Source of the DNA: Streptomyces nymphaeiformis
Lineage (GTDB): Bacteria; Actinomycetota; Actinomycetes; Streptomycetales; Streptomycetaceae
Length of the DNA: 64,000 nucleotides
Direction: 5' to 3'
NCBI RefSeq assembly: GCF_014203895.1
Contig: NZ_JACHJY010000002.1
Span: forward strand, 1 to 64,000
The notes under the pieces were generated by a model. That model searched no databases. It was not told the DNA's origin and saw nothing but the letters and a program-made list of their open reading frames with translations. Every line of letters starts with the position of its first letter. Position 1 is the stretch's first letter. Below are positions 51,603-60,382 of this stretch, one piece after another. Position numbers and translations under genes: made by a program.

Positions 51603-54209
51603 TCACCTCCCTCCGTGTTCCGGAAGCGGCTCCCCGGTCGCGGGCGCCCGCAGATCGAGGAAGGGGACGATCGACGCGTTCCGTTCGAACGCGACGCCGA
51701 GGGCAACGAGCACTCCCGCCGAACCGCTGTCCAGGTCCATGGACAGGCGCAGGAGCTGGTTGCCGGGGAAGGCCGGGTGGCCTTCGTGGGAGACGGCGTG
51801 CCAGGACAGCCGCCGGACGTGCTCGCGCACGTGCGGCCGGTCCTCGGGCACGTCGAGGAGACCGAGGGTGGTGATGACGCCGGCCCGCCCCATGAACAGC
51901 GCGGGATGGCGCACGAACGGCGCCCGGCAGGCGTGCCGCACCCCGGCGACGACCCGCGCGAACTCGGCGGCGTCGGGGTCGGCCGCGGCATCGGGATGCG
52001 CGAGGTAGCGGGCGAGGACCAGCGCGAGACCGCCGCTGCCGGGCCCCAGGTAGACCAGGTGCCGGTTGCCGTACAGGAGCCGGAAGCCGCCGTCCGGGAG
52101 GAACTGGCCCCGGTCCGTCTCGCGGCGCAGCGCCGTCCGCGCCAGCGCGAGATGCCGGGGGTCGCCGGTGACCTCGTGGAGCCGCAGGAAGAAGTACGCG
52201 ACTCCCGTGAGGCCGTGTTCGAGCCCCACGCGCCCCGTCGGCGGGAACATCGGCGAGCCCTCGCGCCCCAGCTCCGCGGCGAGCGCCTCGCCGATGCCGA
52301 GGGCCTCCGCGCGCAGCTCCCCGTCGCCGGTGAGCGCGGCGAACCCGAGCAGTCCGAGCCCCGCACCCGCGAGACCCGAATGCAGCCCGGGCGCCCGCAG
52401 GCCGGTGTGGAGCGCGCGGGCCCGGTCGAGCACGTCCAGGGCCTCGTCGCGGCGCCCGAGCGCGTCGAGCGTCGCCGCCACGCCGTGCAGACCGTCCATC
52501 AGGCCCGGACGCGGCTCCCTCGCCCGCCGTACGGCCGCGGTCAGCCACTCCACGTACTCCTCCGGCACCTCGGCGCCCGCCCGGCGCAGCGCCCAGAGCA
52601 CCCCGGCGGCCCCGGACGCGACCGTGAGGCCGCCGGTGCCGAACTGCTGGGGGTCACCGGGGAAGAGCCGGTCCGTACGCCCCGGGGTCGCGCTCGCGCG
52701 GATCCCGGCGACGAGCGCCTCCCGGACGGCGGGCCAGTCCTCCGGCGCCCCCGCGAGGAGCCGGGCCGCGGTGTCCTCGCCGAAGGGCTCGCGGCCCTCG
52801 CCGAGTGTGCGGACGAGCCGCGCGCCGAAGCCCTCGGGCAGCGGGAAGTGCGCGGTGATGACGTCGGTGAGGGTGGCGTACTTGACGGGGTCGCGCTCCT
52901 GGAGCGGGTTGATCGGCAGGAACATCCACTGCCGCAGGCAGTTCAGGGCGTACGCGTCGGCCTCCCGCCCCGACATCCCCTCGGGAGCGGTGAAACCGGG
53001 TGCGCCGAGCGCCGGAGGCTTCGGGTCGTCGAGGTCGCCGGCGATCTCGAAGTCGATCAGGGTCACGCGCCCGTCGGGGCGCAGGATGACGTTCGCCGGA
53101 TGCAGGTCGGCGAAGCGCACCCCGCGCGCGTGGACGGCCATGAGCGCCCGGTCCACCTTCGCCAGGACGCCGGTCGCCCACCCGGTGTACTCGGCGAGCC
53201 ACTCCGGCGAGGGCTCGGGGCTCCCGAGCGGGTACCGGGCGAACACCTCCTCCAGGAGCGTCTCGCCCTCGACGTACTCCTCGACGAGGAAGTGGTGCTC
53301 CCAGACGACCAGATGGCCGAGGACCCGGGGCACGCAGTCGAGGCCGTCGAGACGCTCCAGGACCTCCCGCTGCCGGGTCAGCCGGGCGACGGCGTCGGCG
53401 CCGTCCCGGTCGAGCCCCGCGTGCGGCCGGGCCTCCACGAGGACGACGTAGCCGCCGCCGTCCCGCGGCCGGGCCAGGTAGACACCGCCGCCGTTGGAGA
53501 AGTGCAGCGACTTCTCGATCAGGTACGGGAACTCCTCCCCGCCCGCCGTGCGCCGCTCCACCGAGTCGCGCAGCACCTCCGGGACCGTCACCCACTCCGG
53601 CACCGTGAAGACCGGATCGCGCCGGTCCGGCACCAGCGAGCCGTCCGGCGCCCGCACGGCGTACACGAGCTCGCCGCCGGGCCCCGTGTACGTCAGCGGG
53701 ATGAACGCGCCGTACCGCACGTACACGGGGGAGTCCTCGTACCGGACGTCGCTCAGGACGTACGGGCCAGTGAAGCCCTTCAGGAGGGCCGCGAGCTCCG
53801 GCAGCACCTCGGCGAGGACGGTGTCGTCCGCCGGGTACAGGGTGAGGAGCTTGCCGCTGCCGCCCCGGTCGGCGTACTTGCTGTTCAGGAGCCGCAGCGC
53901 GGCCCCGCTGCGGAGGAACTTGAAGGTCACGCCACGGGCGAGACAGAACGCGGAGACGAGGTCGCACACGGTCTCCGCGTCGGCGGCCGCGGCGGACACG
54001 TGGATCTTCCAGCCCTGCTCGGGCAGCTCCCCGCCCTCGGGCTCGACGACCGTCCACAGACCGTTGGCGCGACGGCGCCAGCCGGGCGGACAGGGCCGTC
54101 GGCCGGCCTCGAACAGACTGTCCTCGTCCCGCATGTGCCACGGCGGTTCGAAGAAGGCCGGATCGGCCTGACAGTAGGCCATCAGCTCCGGAATCGTGGT
54201 GGCTTCCAT
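51603..54209 (-). CDS. lanKC: class III lanthipeptide synthetase LanKC
   Basis: An 868-residue trifunctional enzyme: an OspF-like phospho-Ser/Thr lyase domain (1-215; FKFLRSGAALRLLNSKY and SGKLLTLYP), a Ser/Thr kinase-like domain (225-500; glycine-rich FSNGGGVYLA, catalytic Asp368 in RFADLHPANVIL, metal site Asp386 in LIDFEIA) and a LanC-like cyclase (about 540-868; repeats with GLHSGLAGAG, LEHGLTGVAYFF, GSAGVLVALG) that lacks the zinc Cys-Cys-His set, as in class III. It phosphorylates, dehydrates and cyclises the 30-residue precursor encoded next door. The usual beta-3 Lys appears replaced by Val258. Confidence 0.93.
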   Translation of the reverse strand: MEATTIPELMAYCQADPAFFEPPWHMRDEDSLFEAGRRPCPPGWRRRANGLWTVVEPEGGELPEQGWKIHVSAAAADAETVCDLVSAFCLARGVTFKFLRSGAALRLLNSKYADRGGSGKLLTLYPADDTVLAEVLPELAALLKGFTGPYVLSDVRYEDSPVYVRYGAFIPLTYTGPGGELVYAVRAPDGSLVPDRRDPVFTVPEWVTVPEVLRDSVERRTAGGEEFPYLIEKSLHFSNGGGVYLARPRDGGGYVVLVEARPHAGLDRDGADAVARLTRQREVLERLDGLDCVPRVLGHLVVWEHHFLVEEYVEGETLLEEVFARYPLGSPEPSPEWLAEYTGWATGVLAKVDRALMAVHARGVRFADLHPANVILRPDGRVTLIDFEIAGDLDDPKPPALGAPGFTAPEGMSGREADAYALNCLRQWMFLPINPLQERDPVKYATLTDVITAHFPLPEGFGARLVRTLGEGREPFGEDTAARLLAGAPEDWPAVREALVAGIRASATPGRTDRLFPGDPQQFGTGGLTVASGAAGVLWALRRAGAEVPEEYVEWLTAAVRRAREPRPGLMDGLHGVAATLDALGRRDEALDVLDRARALHTGLRAPGLHSGLAGAGLGLLGFAALTGDGELRAEALGIGEALAAELGREGSPMFPPTGRVGLEHGLTGVAYFFLRLHEVTGDPRHLALARTALRRETDRGQFLPDGGFRLLYGNRHLVYLGPGSGGLALVLARYLAHPDAAADPDAAEFARVVAGVRHACRAPFVRHPALFMGRAGVITTLGLLDVPEDRPHVREHVRRLSWHAVSHEGHPAFPGNQLLRLSMDLDSGSAGVLVALGVAFERNASIVPFLDLRAPATGEPLPEHGGR

Positions 54210-54255
54210 GCGGACGTCTCCCGTGCGAGAAGGAAGGAAAAGGGGAAGGAGGGGG

Positions 54256-55878
54256 CTACGCGCGGTGCTCGGGGCCCAGGACGACCGGCAGCGCGAGCAG
54301 GTACCGCACCCGGCTCCTGCGGTAGTGCAGCTCCCGGACACCGGGCGCCAGGTCCAGGCCGGGGAACCGGCGGGCCAGGGTCCCGAGCGCCGTGCGGACC
54401 ACCGCCCGGGCGAAGCCGGCACCGAGACACGCGTGCGGGCCGTGGCCGAAGGAGGCGTGGGGGTACGGGGCGCGCCCCGGGTCGGGACCGTCGTGCTCCC
54501 CGGGGCACACGGTCGGGTCGTGGTTCGCGGCCGTCAGGGAGGCCAGGACCCGGTGCCCCGCCGGGATCCGGACGCCGGCCGTGTCGACCGGTGCGACGAC
54601 CCGGCGCGCGAACCCCACCGGGTACGGGGTGACATGGCGCAGCAGTTCCTCGGTGGCGGGACCGGCGACGGCGTCCGGGTCCCCGGTGAGCAGCCGCCAC
54701 CGGTCGCGGTCGGCGAGGAGCGCGGCGACACCGTTCCCGAGGAGCGTCGTCGTCGGACGGGCCCCCGAGACGAGCAGCAGTCGCGCCGCCGCGATCACGT
54801 CCTCGTCGCGGAGGGCGTCGCACATCCTGCCGAGAAGGTCGTCGGCAGGCCGCTTCCGCCGCTCCGTGACGAGACCGCCCAGATACGCGTCGACGTCCTC
54901 GTGCGCGGCGGGCGGCGGTGTCGGGACCCGCCGGACGAGCCAGTCGGCGAGGTACGGCCGGTCCGGTTCCGGCACGCCCAGGAGCTCACAGAGCGCGGCC
55001 ACGGGCAGCGGGACCGCGAACGCGGCCACCAGATCGACCTCCCGGTCCCGGGGCAGCGCGTCCAGGAGCCCGTCGGTGACCCGCCGCAGCCGGGGCACGA
55101 GCGAGTCGACCCAGCGCGGGGTGAGGTGCCGCTCGACGAGCCCGCGCAGCCGGCCGTGCTCGTCCGCGCCGACCGTGATCGTGTCGGCGTCCCCCGGATG
55201 GAGGGCGGCCGACTCCCGTGGCTGTGGCCGGTATCCGGCCGTCGTCGCGGTGTCCCCCCGGAGCCCCGGATCGTCGAGGACCGCCCGCGCGGCCTCGTAC
55301 CCCGTGACCACCCAGGTCGGTACGGAACCGGGGGAGGCGAGCCGGTGGACCGGCCCCGCGCCGGCGAACCGGCGCATGACCGAGGGGTCGTGGAGGTCCG
55401 CGGGGGAGAGCCCCCGATGGCCCACGGGCCGCCCCTCCTCGGCCGGCCCCCGGCGCAGCTCCCCGAGGAACCGCTCCACGGCCCGCCCGGACTCGTCGTC
55501 CCGGCCCGGCAGCACCAGGACCGGACAGGCGAGACCGGGAGGCGGGACGTCCGCCGCCGGAGGCTCCGGGGCCAGCGCCACCACGGCGGCCGCCCGCTCC
55601 GGATGCCGGTCCGCGAGCGCGAACACCGCGCCGCAGGCCCGGCCCTCCGCCACGAGGACCATCCGGTCCGGGCTGTCCGGCGCCGCCAGGAAGCCCGTGA
55701 GCCGCGCGGTCCATCCGCCGTCCCCGCCCCCCGTGGGCGGGGTGAGCGTCCGGACCCGCCAGCCGGCCCGCACCGCGAGCGCTGCCAGGCCTTCCCGGCC
55801 GGTCGCCCCCGTACCCGTACAGCCTGCGCCGAGGAGCACGAGCTCCCCGGATCCCCCCGACGCCGGCACGGCGCTCAT
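54256..55878 (-). CDS. cytochrome P450 (B) fused to alpha/beta-hydrolase-like domain
   Basis: A 540-residue fusion. Residues 10-150 resemble an alpha/beta hydrolase core (LVLLGAGCTGTG, VLVAEGRACGAVFALADRHPERAAAVVALAP, CPVLVLPGRDD), but the elbow reads Ala-Glu-Gly79-Arg-Ala, so no nucleophile is present. Residues 155-540 form a P450: Glu411-LL-Arg414 and haem loop FGHGPHACLG with Cys484. The I-helix is VSGARPTTTLL with Arg374-Pro375 where Glu/Asp-Thr is usual. It is the first gene of the lan operon; ATG follows GGGGAG. The hydrolase-like part may bind the peptide or partner proteins. Confidence 0.82.
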   Translation of the reverse strand: MSAVPASGGSGELVLLGAGCTGTGATGREGLAALAVRAGWRVRTLTPPTGGGDGGWTARLTGFLAAPDSPDRMVLVAEGRACGAVFALADRHPERAAAVVALAPEPPAADVPPPGLACPVLVLPGRDDESGRAVERFLGELRRGPAEEGRPVGHRGLSPADLHDPSVMRRFAGAGPVHRLASPGSVPTWVVTGYEAARAVLDDPGLRGDTATTAGYRPQPRESAALHPGDADTITVGADEHGRLRGLVERHLTPRWVDSLVPRLRRVTDGLLDALPRDREVDLVAAFAVPLPVAALCELLGVPEPDRPYLADWLVRRVPTPPPAAHEDVDAYLGGLVTERRKRPADDLLGRMCDALRDEDVIAAARLLLVSGARPTTTLLGNGVAALLADRDRWRLLTGDPDAVAGPATEELLRHVTPYPVGFARRVVAPVDTAGVRIPAGHRVLASLTAANHDPTVCPGEHDGPDPGRAPYPHASFGHGPHACLGAGFARAVVRTALGTLARRFPGLDLAPGVRELHYRRSRVRYLLALPVVLGPEHRA

Positions 55879-55978
55879 GTCGTACTCCCCCCGAAGCACT
55901 TCCGACGACCGGCGGGCTTTCGGTCGTGGTGCCCGCCTGTCGCATAGCCTCCGCCGACGGGGGGAACGGCGACAGAGT

Positions 55979-56014
55979 GGACACCTACTCAAACCCCGGC
56001 GGACACCTACTCAA
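55979..56014. promoter_or_regulatory. 14-bp direct repeats at 22-bp period between lan operon and LuxR gene
   Basis: GGACACCTACTCAA occurs at 55979-55992 and 56001-56014, exactly two helical turns apart, in the 166-base region between the divergent P450-B and LuxR regulator genes. Direct repeats in this geometry suit a dimeric or stacked activator. Confidence 0.65.
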
Positions 56015-56044
56015 CGGACAAGCGGCCCAAGGAAGGAGAAGGGG

Positions 56045-58873
56045 GTGGGGACGCCGGTGACGGGCGACGGAAGACCCCCGTCCTTCTCCGGTCCGCTCCC
56101 CTTCACCGGGCGCGACGCCGAACTGGAGCGCCTGCGCGGCGGGTTGCGCAGGTCCGGCTGCAGGGGCGTCGTCATCACGGGGGAGGGCGGGGTCGGGAAG
56201 AGCAGGCTCGCCGTCGAGTTCGCCGACGAGGCCGCCGCGCACCACCGGACCGTGCGGCTCCCGGTGAGCGAGGCCGCCTCGCACGTCCCCCTCGCGGCCT
56301 TCGCCCCCCACCTCACGGGCCCCGCCGGCCCCGGCGAACTCGGCGCCCACTTCCAGGAGTTACGGCGCCTGCTGGCCGCCCCGGCAGGCCGGCCCCGGGC
56401 GCTGCTCCTGGTGGACGACGTCCACCACCTGGACGGTTCCTCGCTGACCCTGCTCTCCGCGCTCGCCACCGACGCGGCCACCGCCCCGGCACCCGGGTTC
56501 TTCCTGGTCGCCACCCTGCCCCAGGACGCCGACTGGCCCGAGGCGCTGCGCTCGCTCTGGCACCAGGACGCCGTGGAGCACCTCCGCGTCGGCCCCTTCG
56601 ACCGGGCCACCACCGCACGCCTCCTCGCCGGCACGCTCGGCGCGCCCGTCGCCGCCCCCGTCGTACGGGCCCTGTGGGAGGCGGGCCGGGGCAACGCGCT
56701 CTGGACCCGGGAGATCCTGCGCGCCGCCGTACGGGAGGGCACCCTGCGGCCCGTGGACGACGTGTGGTGCCTCACCGGGCCGCTGGACGACACCCTGCTC
56801 GACGCGCCCGCCGAAGGGCGCTTCCGCGGGCTGCCCGAGGACCGGCGGACCCTGCTGCGGCTGCTCGCCCTGTGCGGCCCGCTCGGGCTCGACGACGCCC
56901 TGGCGCAGGTCGCGCCCGCGGCCCTCGCCGCGCTGGAGGAGGAGCGGTTCGTCACGGTCACCGAGGACGACCGGCGCAGCCGCGTCCAGCTGGCCCACCC
57001 CTGGCACGCGCTGCTCCTCCGCCGGGGCACCCCCCGCCTCCTCGCCCGCGCCCTCCTGCTCGAACAGGCCGGGCGCGTACGGGAGTACGGGGCGCGGCGG
57101 CGCGGGGACGCGCTCTCCCTCGCCCGGTGGGAGCTCGACGCCACCGGCACGGCCGACCCCGACCTCCTCGTCCGCGCGGCCGGGCACGCCCTCGACGACG
57201 GCGACGTCGACACCATGTGCCGGCTGGCCCGCGCCGCCCTGGTGCAGGGCCCGCACGTCGTGGCCGGGCTGCTGCTCGGCGAAGGGCTCGGCCAGCGCGG
57301 CGAGTTCACCGAGAGCATCCCCGTCCTCGAACGGGCCTTCGCCGAGGCCCGTACCCCCGGCGAGGTCGAGTCCGCGGCCGCGGCGCTCTCCCAGCACCAC
57401 CTCTACGGCCTCGGCGACGCGGACGCCGCGTTCGGGGTGCTGGGCCGGGCCGCCGACCGCATCGGGACCCGGCCCGCGCTCACGGCCTGCCGGGCCACGC
57501 TCCTGAGTGCCGTCGGCCGCAACGACGAGGCCGCCGCGGTCCTGGCCCTGGGCGAGGGCGCCGACCCGAAGCCCGACGGTGACGACGGCGGGTGGACGCA
57601 GGCGGACGTGCTGCTGTTGCAGGCGCACCTGCGGGTGCGGCTCGCCGGAGGGCGGGTCGAGGAGGCGGCACGGACCGGCCGCCACGCCTACGCCGTGCAG
57701 TGCGGGCTCGCCGACCGGTGGACCGCCTACTACCCGGCCCGCAGCCTGTACCTCGTGGCGGCCGCCCTCCTGGAGTCGGGCCGCCTCGACGAGGCGGAAC
57801 GCACCGCCCTCGAAGGCCAGGAGGCCATGCGGGACGCGGTCCCCGCCCTCACCGTCTGGTTCGCCTGGGTCAGGGGCCGCATCGCCCTCGCACGCGGCCT
57901 CGTCACCGACGCCCTGTCCCACTTCCGCGAGGCCCGGGCCCTGGCCCGCCTCTGCGGCCAGCCCTTCGCGGAGCAACGGGCCGTGGCGGGCCTGGTCCTC
58001 GCCGCGGCCCAGAGGGGCTGCGTCCCTCCGGAGGCGGAGGAGCTGGCACCGGCCTGCGCGCCGGAGGACCTGACGCCCGCCTGGGGGCCTCGGCCGGACC
58101 CGCTGACGACGGCCGCTCCGGCGTCGCCGACGCGGGCCACCGCGCCGACAGCGCCCACCCGGACCCCCGGCGCGCAACCGAGCCCGCCCGCCCCCTCCCC
58201 GTACACCCCCCTCTGCCAGACCGACACCCTCCGTGCCCACGGCTGGGTCCTCCTGCTGCGCGGTGCCGACGGGCCCGCGCGGGAGCTGATGCTCGGGGCC
58301 GCGCGGGCGGCGCTCGGCCGGGGCGAGGCCACCGTCGCGACGGCGTTGCTGCACGACGTCCTGCGCTGGGGACCGCCGGGTGGCGCCGTCGCCGGCGAAC
58401 TGGTCTCGGCGGCCGCGCTCGTCCAGGGGGCGCTCGCGGAGGTGCGCGCCGCCCACGCGGCGGCCGTGAACTCCGCGGACGGGCCCGATCCGGCCGCCCT
58501 GGAGGCCGTCGCCGAGCGGATGGGCGCGCTCGGCCTGCACCTGTACGCGGCCGAGGCGTTCGCGGAGGCCGCCGGGGCGTGGCGGCGCCAAGGCCGGGCG
58601 GCGAGCGCCGCCCGGGCCGCCGCCCGCGCCCTCGCGCTGCGCGGCCGGTGCCAGGAGGCGGCCACCCCGGCGCTCGCCGGAGCCGCCGCGGCGGTCCCGC
58701 TGAGCGCCCGGGAGCGGGACATCGCGCTGATGGCCGCGCGCGGCCGCACCAGCAGGGAGATCGCCGAGACGTACGTCCTGTCCGTGCGGACCGTGGAGAA
58801 CCACCTCGGCAGGATCTACCGCAAGCTCGGCGTCACCGGACGCGCGGACCTGGCGGCCGTCCTGCTCGCCTGA
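56045..58873 (+). CDS. large ATP-binding LuxR-family (LAL) regulator
   Basis: A 942-residue transcription activator, probably pathway-specific. N-terminal AAA/NB domain: Walker A GEGGVGKSRL, Walker B LLLVDDVHHL; helical/TPR-like middle with a Pro/Thr-rich stretch (about 680-720); C-terminal LuxR helix-turn-helix (PLSARERDIALMAARGRT, REIAETYVLSVRTVENHLGR). Codon 106 is TTA (56360-56362), making it bldA-dependent. Divergent from the lan operon across the 14-bp direct repeats. GTG start with AAGGAG upstream. Confidence 0.9.
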   Translation: MGTPVTGDGRPPSFSGPLPFTGRDAELERLRGGLRRSGCRGVVITGEGGVGKSRLAVEFADEAAAHHRTVRLPVSEAASHVPLAAFAPHLTGPAGPGELGAHFQELRRLLAAPAGRPRALLLVDDVHHLDGSSLTLLSALATDAATAPAPGFFLVATLPQDADWPEALRSLWHQDAVEHLRVGPFDRATTARLLAGTLGAPVAAPVVRALWEAGRGNALWTREILRAAVREGTLRPVDDVWCLTGPLDDTLLDAPAEGRFRGLPEDRRTLLRLLALCGPLGLDDALAQVAPAALAALEEERFVTVTEDDRRSRVQLAHPWHALLLRRGTPRLLARALLLEQAGRVREYGARRRGDALSLARWELDATGTADPDLLVRAAGHALDDGDVDTMCRLARAALVQGPHVVAGLLLGEGLGQRGEFTESIPVLERAFAEARTPGEVESAAAALSQHHLYGLGDADAAFGVLGRAADRIGTRPALTACRATLLSAVGRNDEAAAVLALGEGADPKPDGDDGGWTQADVLLLQAHLRVRLAGGRVEEAARTGRHAYAVQCGLADRWTAYYPARSLYLVAAALLESGRLDEAERTALEGQEAMRDAVPALTVWFAWVRGRIALARGLVTDALSHFREARALARLCGQPFAEQRAVAGLVLAAAQRGCVPPEAEELAPACAPEDLTPAWGPRPDPLTTAAPASPTRATAPTAPTRTPGAQPSPPAPSPYTPLCQTDTLRAHGWVLLLRGADGPARELMLGAARAALGRGEATVATALLHDVLRWGPPGGAVAGELVSAAALVQGALAEVRAAHAAAVNSADGPDPAALEAVAERMGALGLHLYAAEAFAEAAGAWRRQGRAASAARAAARALALRGRCQEAATPALAGAAAAVPLSARERDIALMAARGRTSREIAETYVLSVRTVENHLGRIYRKLGVTGRADLAAVLLA

Positions 58874-58884
58874 CCGCCCCGAGG

Positions 58885-58909
58885 CCCGCGACCCGCCCCG
58901 GGTCGCGGG
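58885..58909. terminator. bidirectional terminator after LuxR regulator
   Basis: A 10-bp perfect stem (58885-58894 with 58900-58909), loop GCCCC, lies between two convergent stop codons. Confidence 0.8.
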
Positions 58910-59368
58910 TCAGGCCAGCACACCGCTCCCGTGCGGGGCGTACAGGTCGAGCAGACGCACCCGGGTCACATGCAGGCGGTGGGCGAGGATCGAACCCACC
59001 CAGAAGATCACCGAGGCGCCGAACTCCGGGTCCGAGTGGCACATCGACCGCACGGCCGGCGCATCGAACTCGTACGCCCGGACCGGCGTCATCGCCTCCG
59101 CCCCCGACTGGCACAGGTACGGCGGGAACAGCCACGACAGACCGACCAGCTCGCCGTGGTGCAGGGTCTCGATCACGGGCTGCCCCCGGCCCGGGACCTT
59201 CGCGTCGAGGGTCACCGCGCCGGTCTTCACGATCCAGAACCGGTCGGCGTGCTGCTGCTCCTCGAAGAGGCGGTGGCCGGAATCGAAGTACACGTCCTCG
59301 GCGAAGGCCATCAGCCGCTCCCGGTGCTCCGGCGGCAACGTGCTGACCTTGGGTGCGGCGATGCTCAT
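58910..59368 (-). CDS. cyclic-nucleotide-binding-domain (Crp-like) protein without DNA-binding domain
   Basis: A 152-residue protein consisting of a single CAP_ED beta-roll ([38 protein letters not shown]) followed by a short helical tail. There is no helix-turn-helix. The phosphate-binding cassette of true cAMP binders is not conserved, so ligand binding is uncertain. It is oriented against the LuxR gene and divergent from the ABC operon. Confidence 0.78.
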   Translation of the reverse strand: MSIAAPKVSTLPPEHRERLMAFAEDVYFDSGHRLFEEQQHADRFWIVKTGAVTLDAKVPGRGQPVIETLHHGELVGLSWLFPPYLCQSGAEAMTPVRAYEFDAPAVRSMCHSDPEFGASVIFWVGSILAHRLHVTRVRLLDLYAPHGSGVLA

Positions 59369-59596
59369 GGCGGACCCTCCTCGCGCACTCGGCTCCCACC
59401 CCCAGTGTGGGCCCGCCCGTCGCAGCGCGCAGGGTCCGGTCCGCCGGGCGGGGCACGCCCGGGGCCGGCACCCCGCTGCGTACCGGCTTCCTCACCCTCC
59501 GTACGCCCGTCGTCCGGAGTGCGCCGGGCGGGTGGAAGGCGGAGCATGAACGTGAGGAGGGAGCGGCAAGCGGGGGGCGTGACCCAGGAGGGTGCC

Positions 59597-60352
59597 ATGC
59601 CCGTCCCGGACGGAGGCGACGCGCTCGTCGTACTGCGCGGGGTCGACAAGCACTTCGGCACCCTCCACGTCCTCCAGTCCATCGACCTCACGATCCACCG
59701 CGGCGAGGTCGTCGTCGTCATCGGGCCGTCCGGCTCGGGGAAGTCGACGCTGTGCCGGGCGATCAACCGCCTGGAGACCATCGACGCGGGCGAGATCGTC
59801 GTCGACGGGCGGCCGCTGCCCGCCGAAGGACGCGAACTGGCGGCCCTGCGGGCCGACGTGGGCATGGTCTTCCAGTCCTTCAACCTCTTCGCGCACAAGA
59901 CCGTGCTCGACAACGTGACCCTCGGGCAGATCAAGGTCCGCAAGAAGGAGCGGAAGAAGGCCGAGGAGCGGGCCCGCTCCCTCCTCGACCGGGTCGGTGT
60001 CGCCTCGCAGGCGGACAAGTACCCGGCGCAGCTCTCCGGGGGCCAGCAGCAGCGCGTGGCGATCGCCCGCGCCCTCGCCATGGATCCGAAGGTGATGCTC
60101 TTCGACGAGCCGACGTCCGCACTCGACCCGGAGATGATCAACGAGGTCCTGGAGGTCATGCGTCAACTGGCGCGGGACGGGATGACGATGGTCGTCGTCA
60201 CCCACGAGATGGGCTTCGCCCGCTCCGCCGCCAACCGCGTGGTCTTCATGGCCGACGGACGGATCGTCGAGGAGACGACCCCGGACGAGTTCTTCCACAA
60301 CCCGCGCAGCGACCGCGCCAAGGACTTCCTCTCCAAGATCCTCCACCACTGA
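59597..60352 (+). CDS. gluA: glutamate-type ABC transporter ATP-binding protein
   Basis: A 251-residue ATPase of the polar amino acid uptake family: Walker A ([10 protein letters not shown]), Q-loop ([19 protein letters not shown]), signature ([15 protein letters not shown]), Walker B ([12 protein letters not shown]) and H-loop ([13 protein letters not shown]). AGGAGGGTGCC gives an excellent site for the ATG at 59597; an in-frame ATG at 59546 is rejected. It heads an ATPase-binding protein-permease-permease operon like gluABCD. Confidence 0.88.
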   Translation: MPVPDGGDALVVLRGVDKHFGTLHVLQSIDLTIHRGEVVVVIGPSGSGKSTLCRAINRLETIDAGEIVVDGRPLPAEGRELAALRADVGMVFQSFNLFAHKTVLDNVTLGQIKVRKKERKKAEERARSLLDRVGVASQADKYPAQLSGGQQQRVAIARALAMDPKVMLFDEPTSALDPEMINEVLEVMRQLARDGMTMVVVTHEMGFARSAANRVVFMADGRIVEETTPDEFFHNPRSDRAKDFLSKILHH

Positions 60353-60382
60353 CCTGCCAGCCCAGCCCCAGGGGTGATCCTC

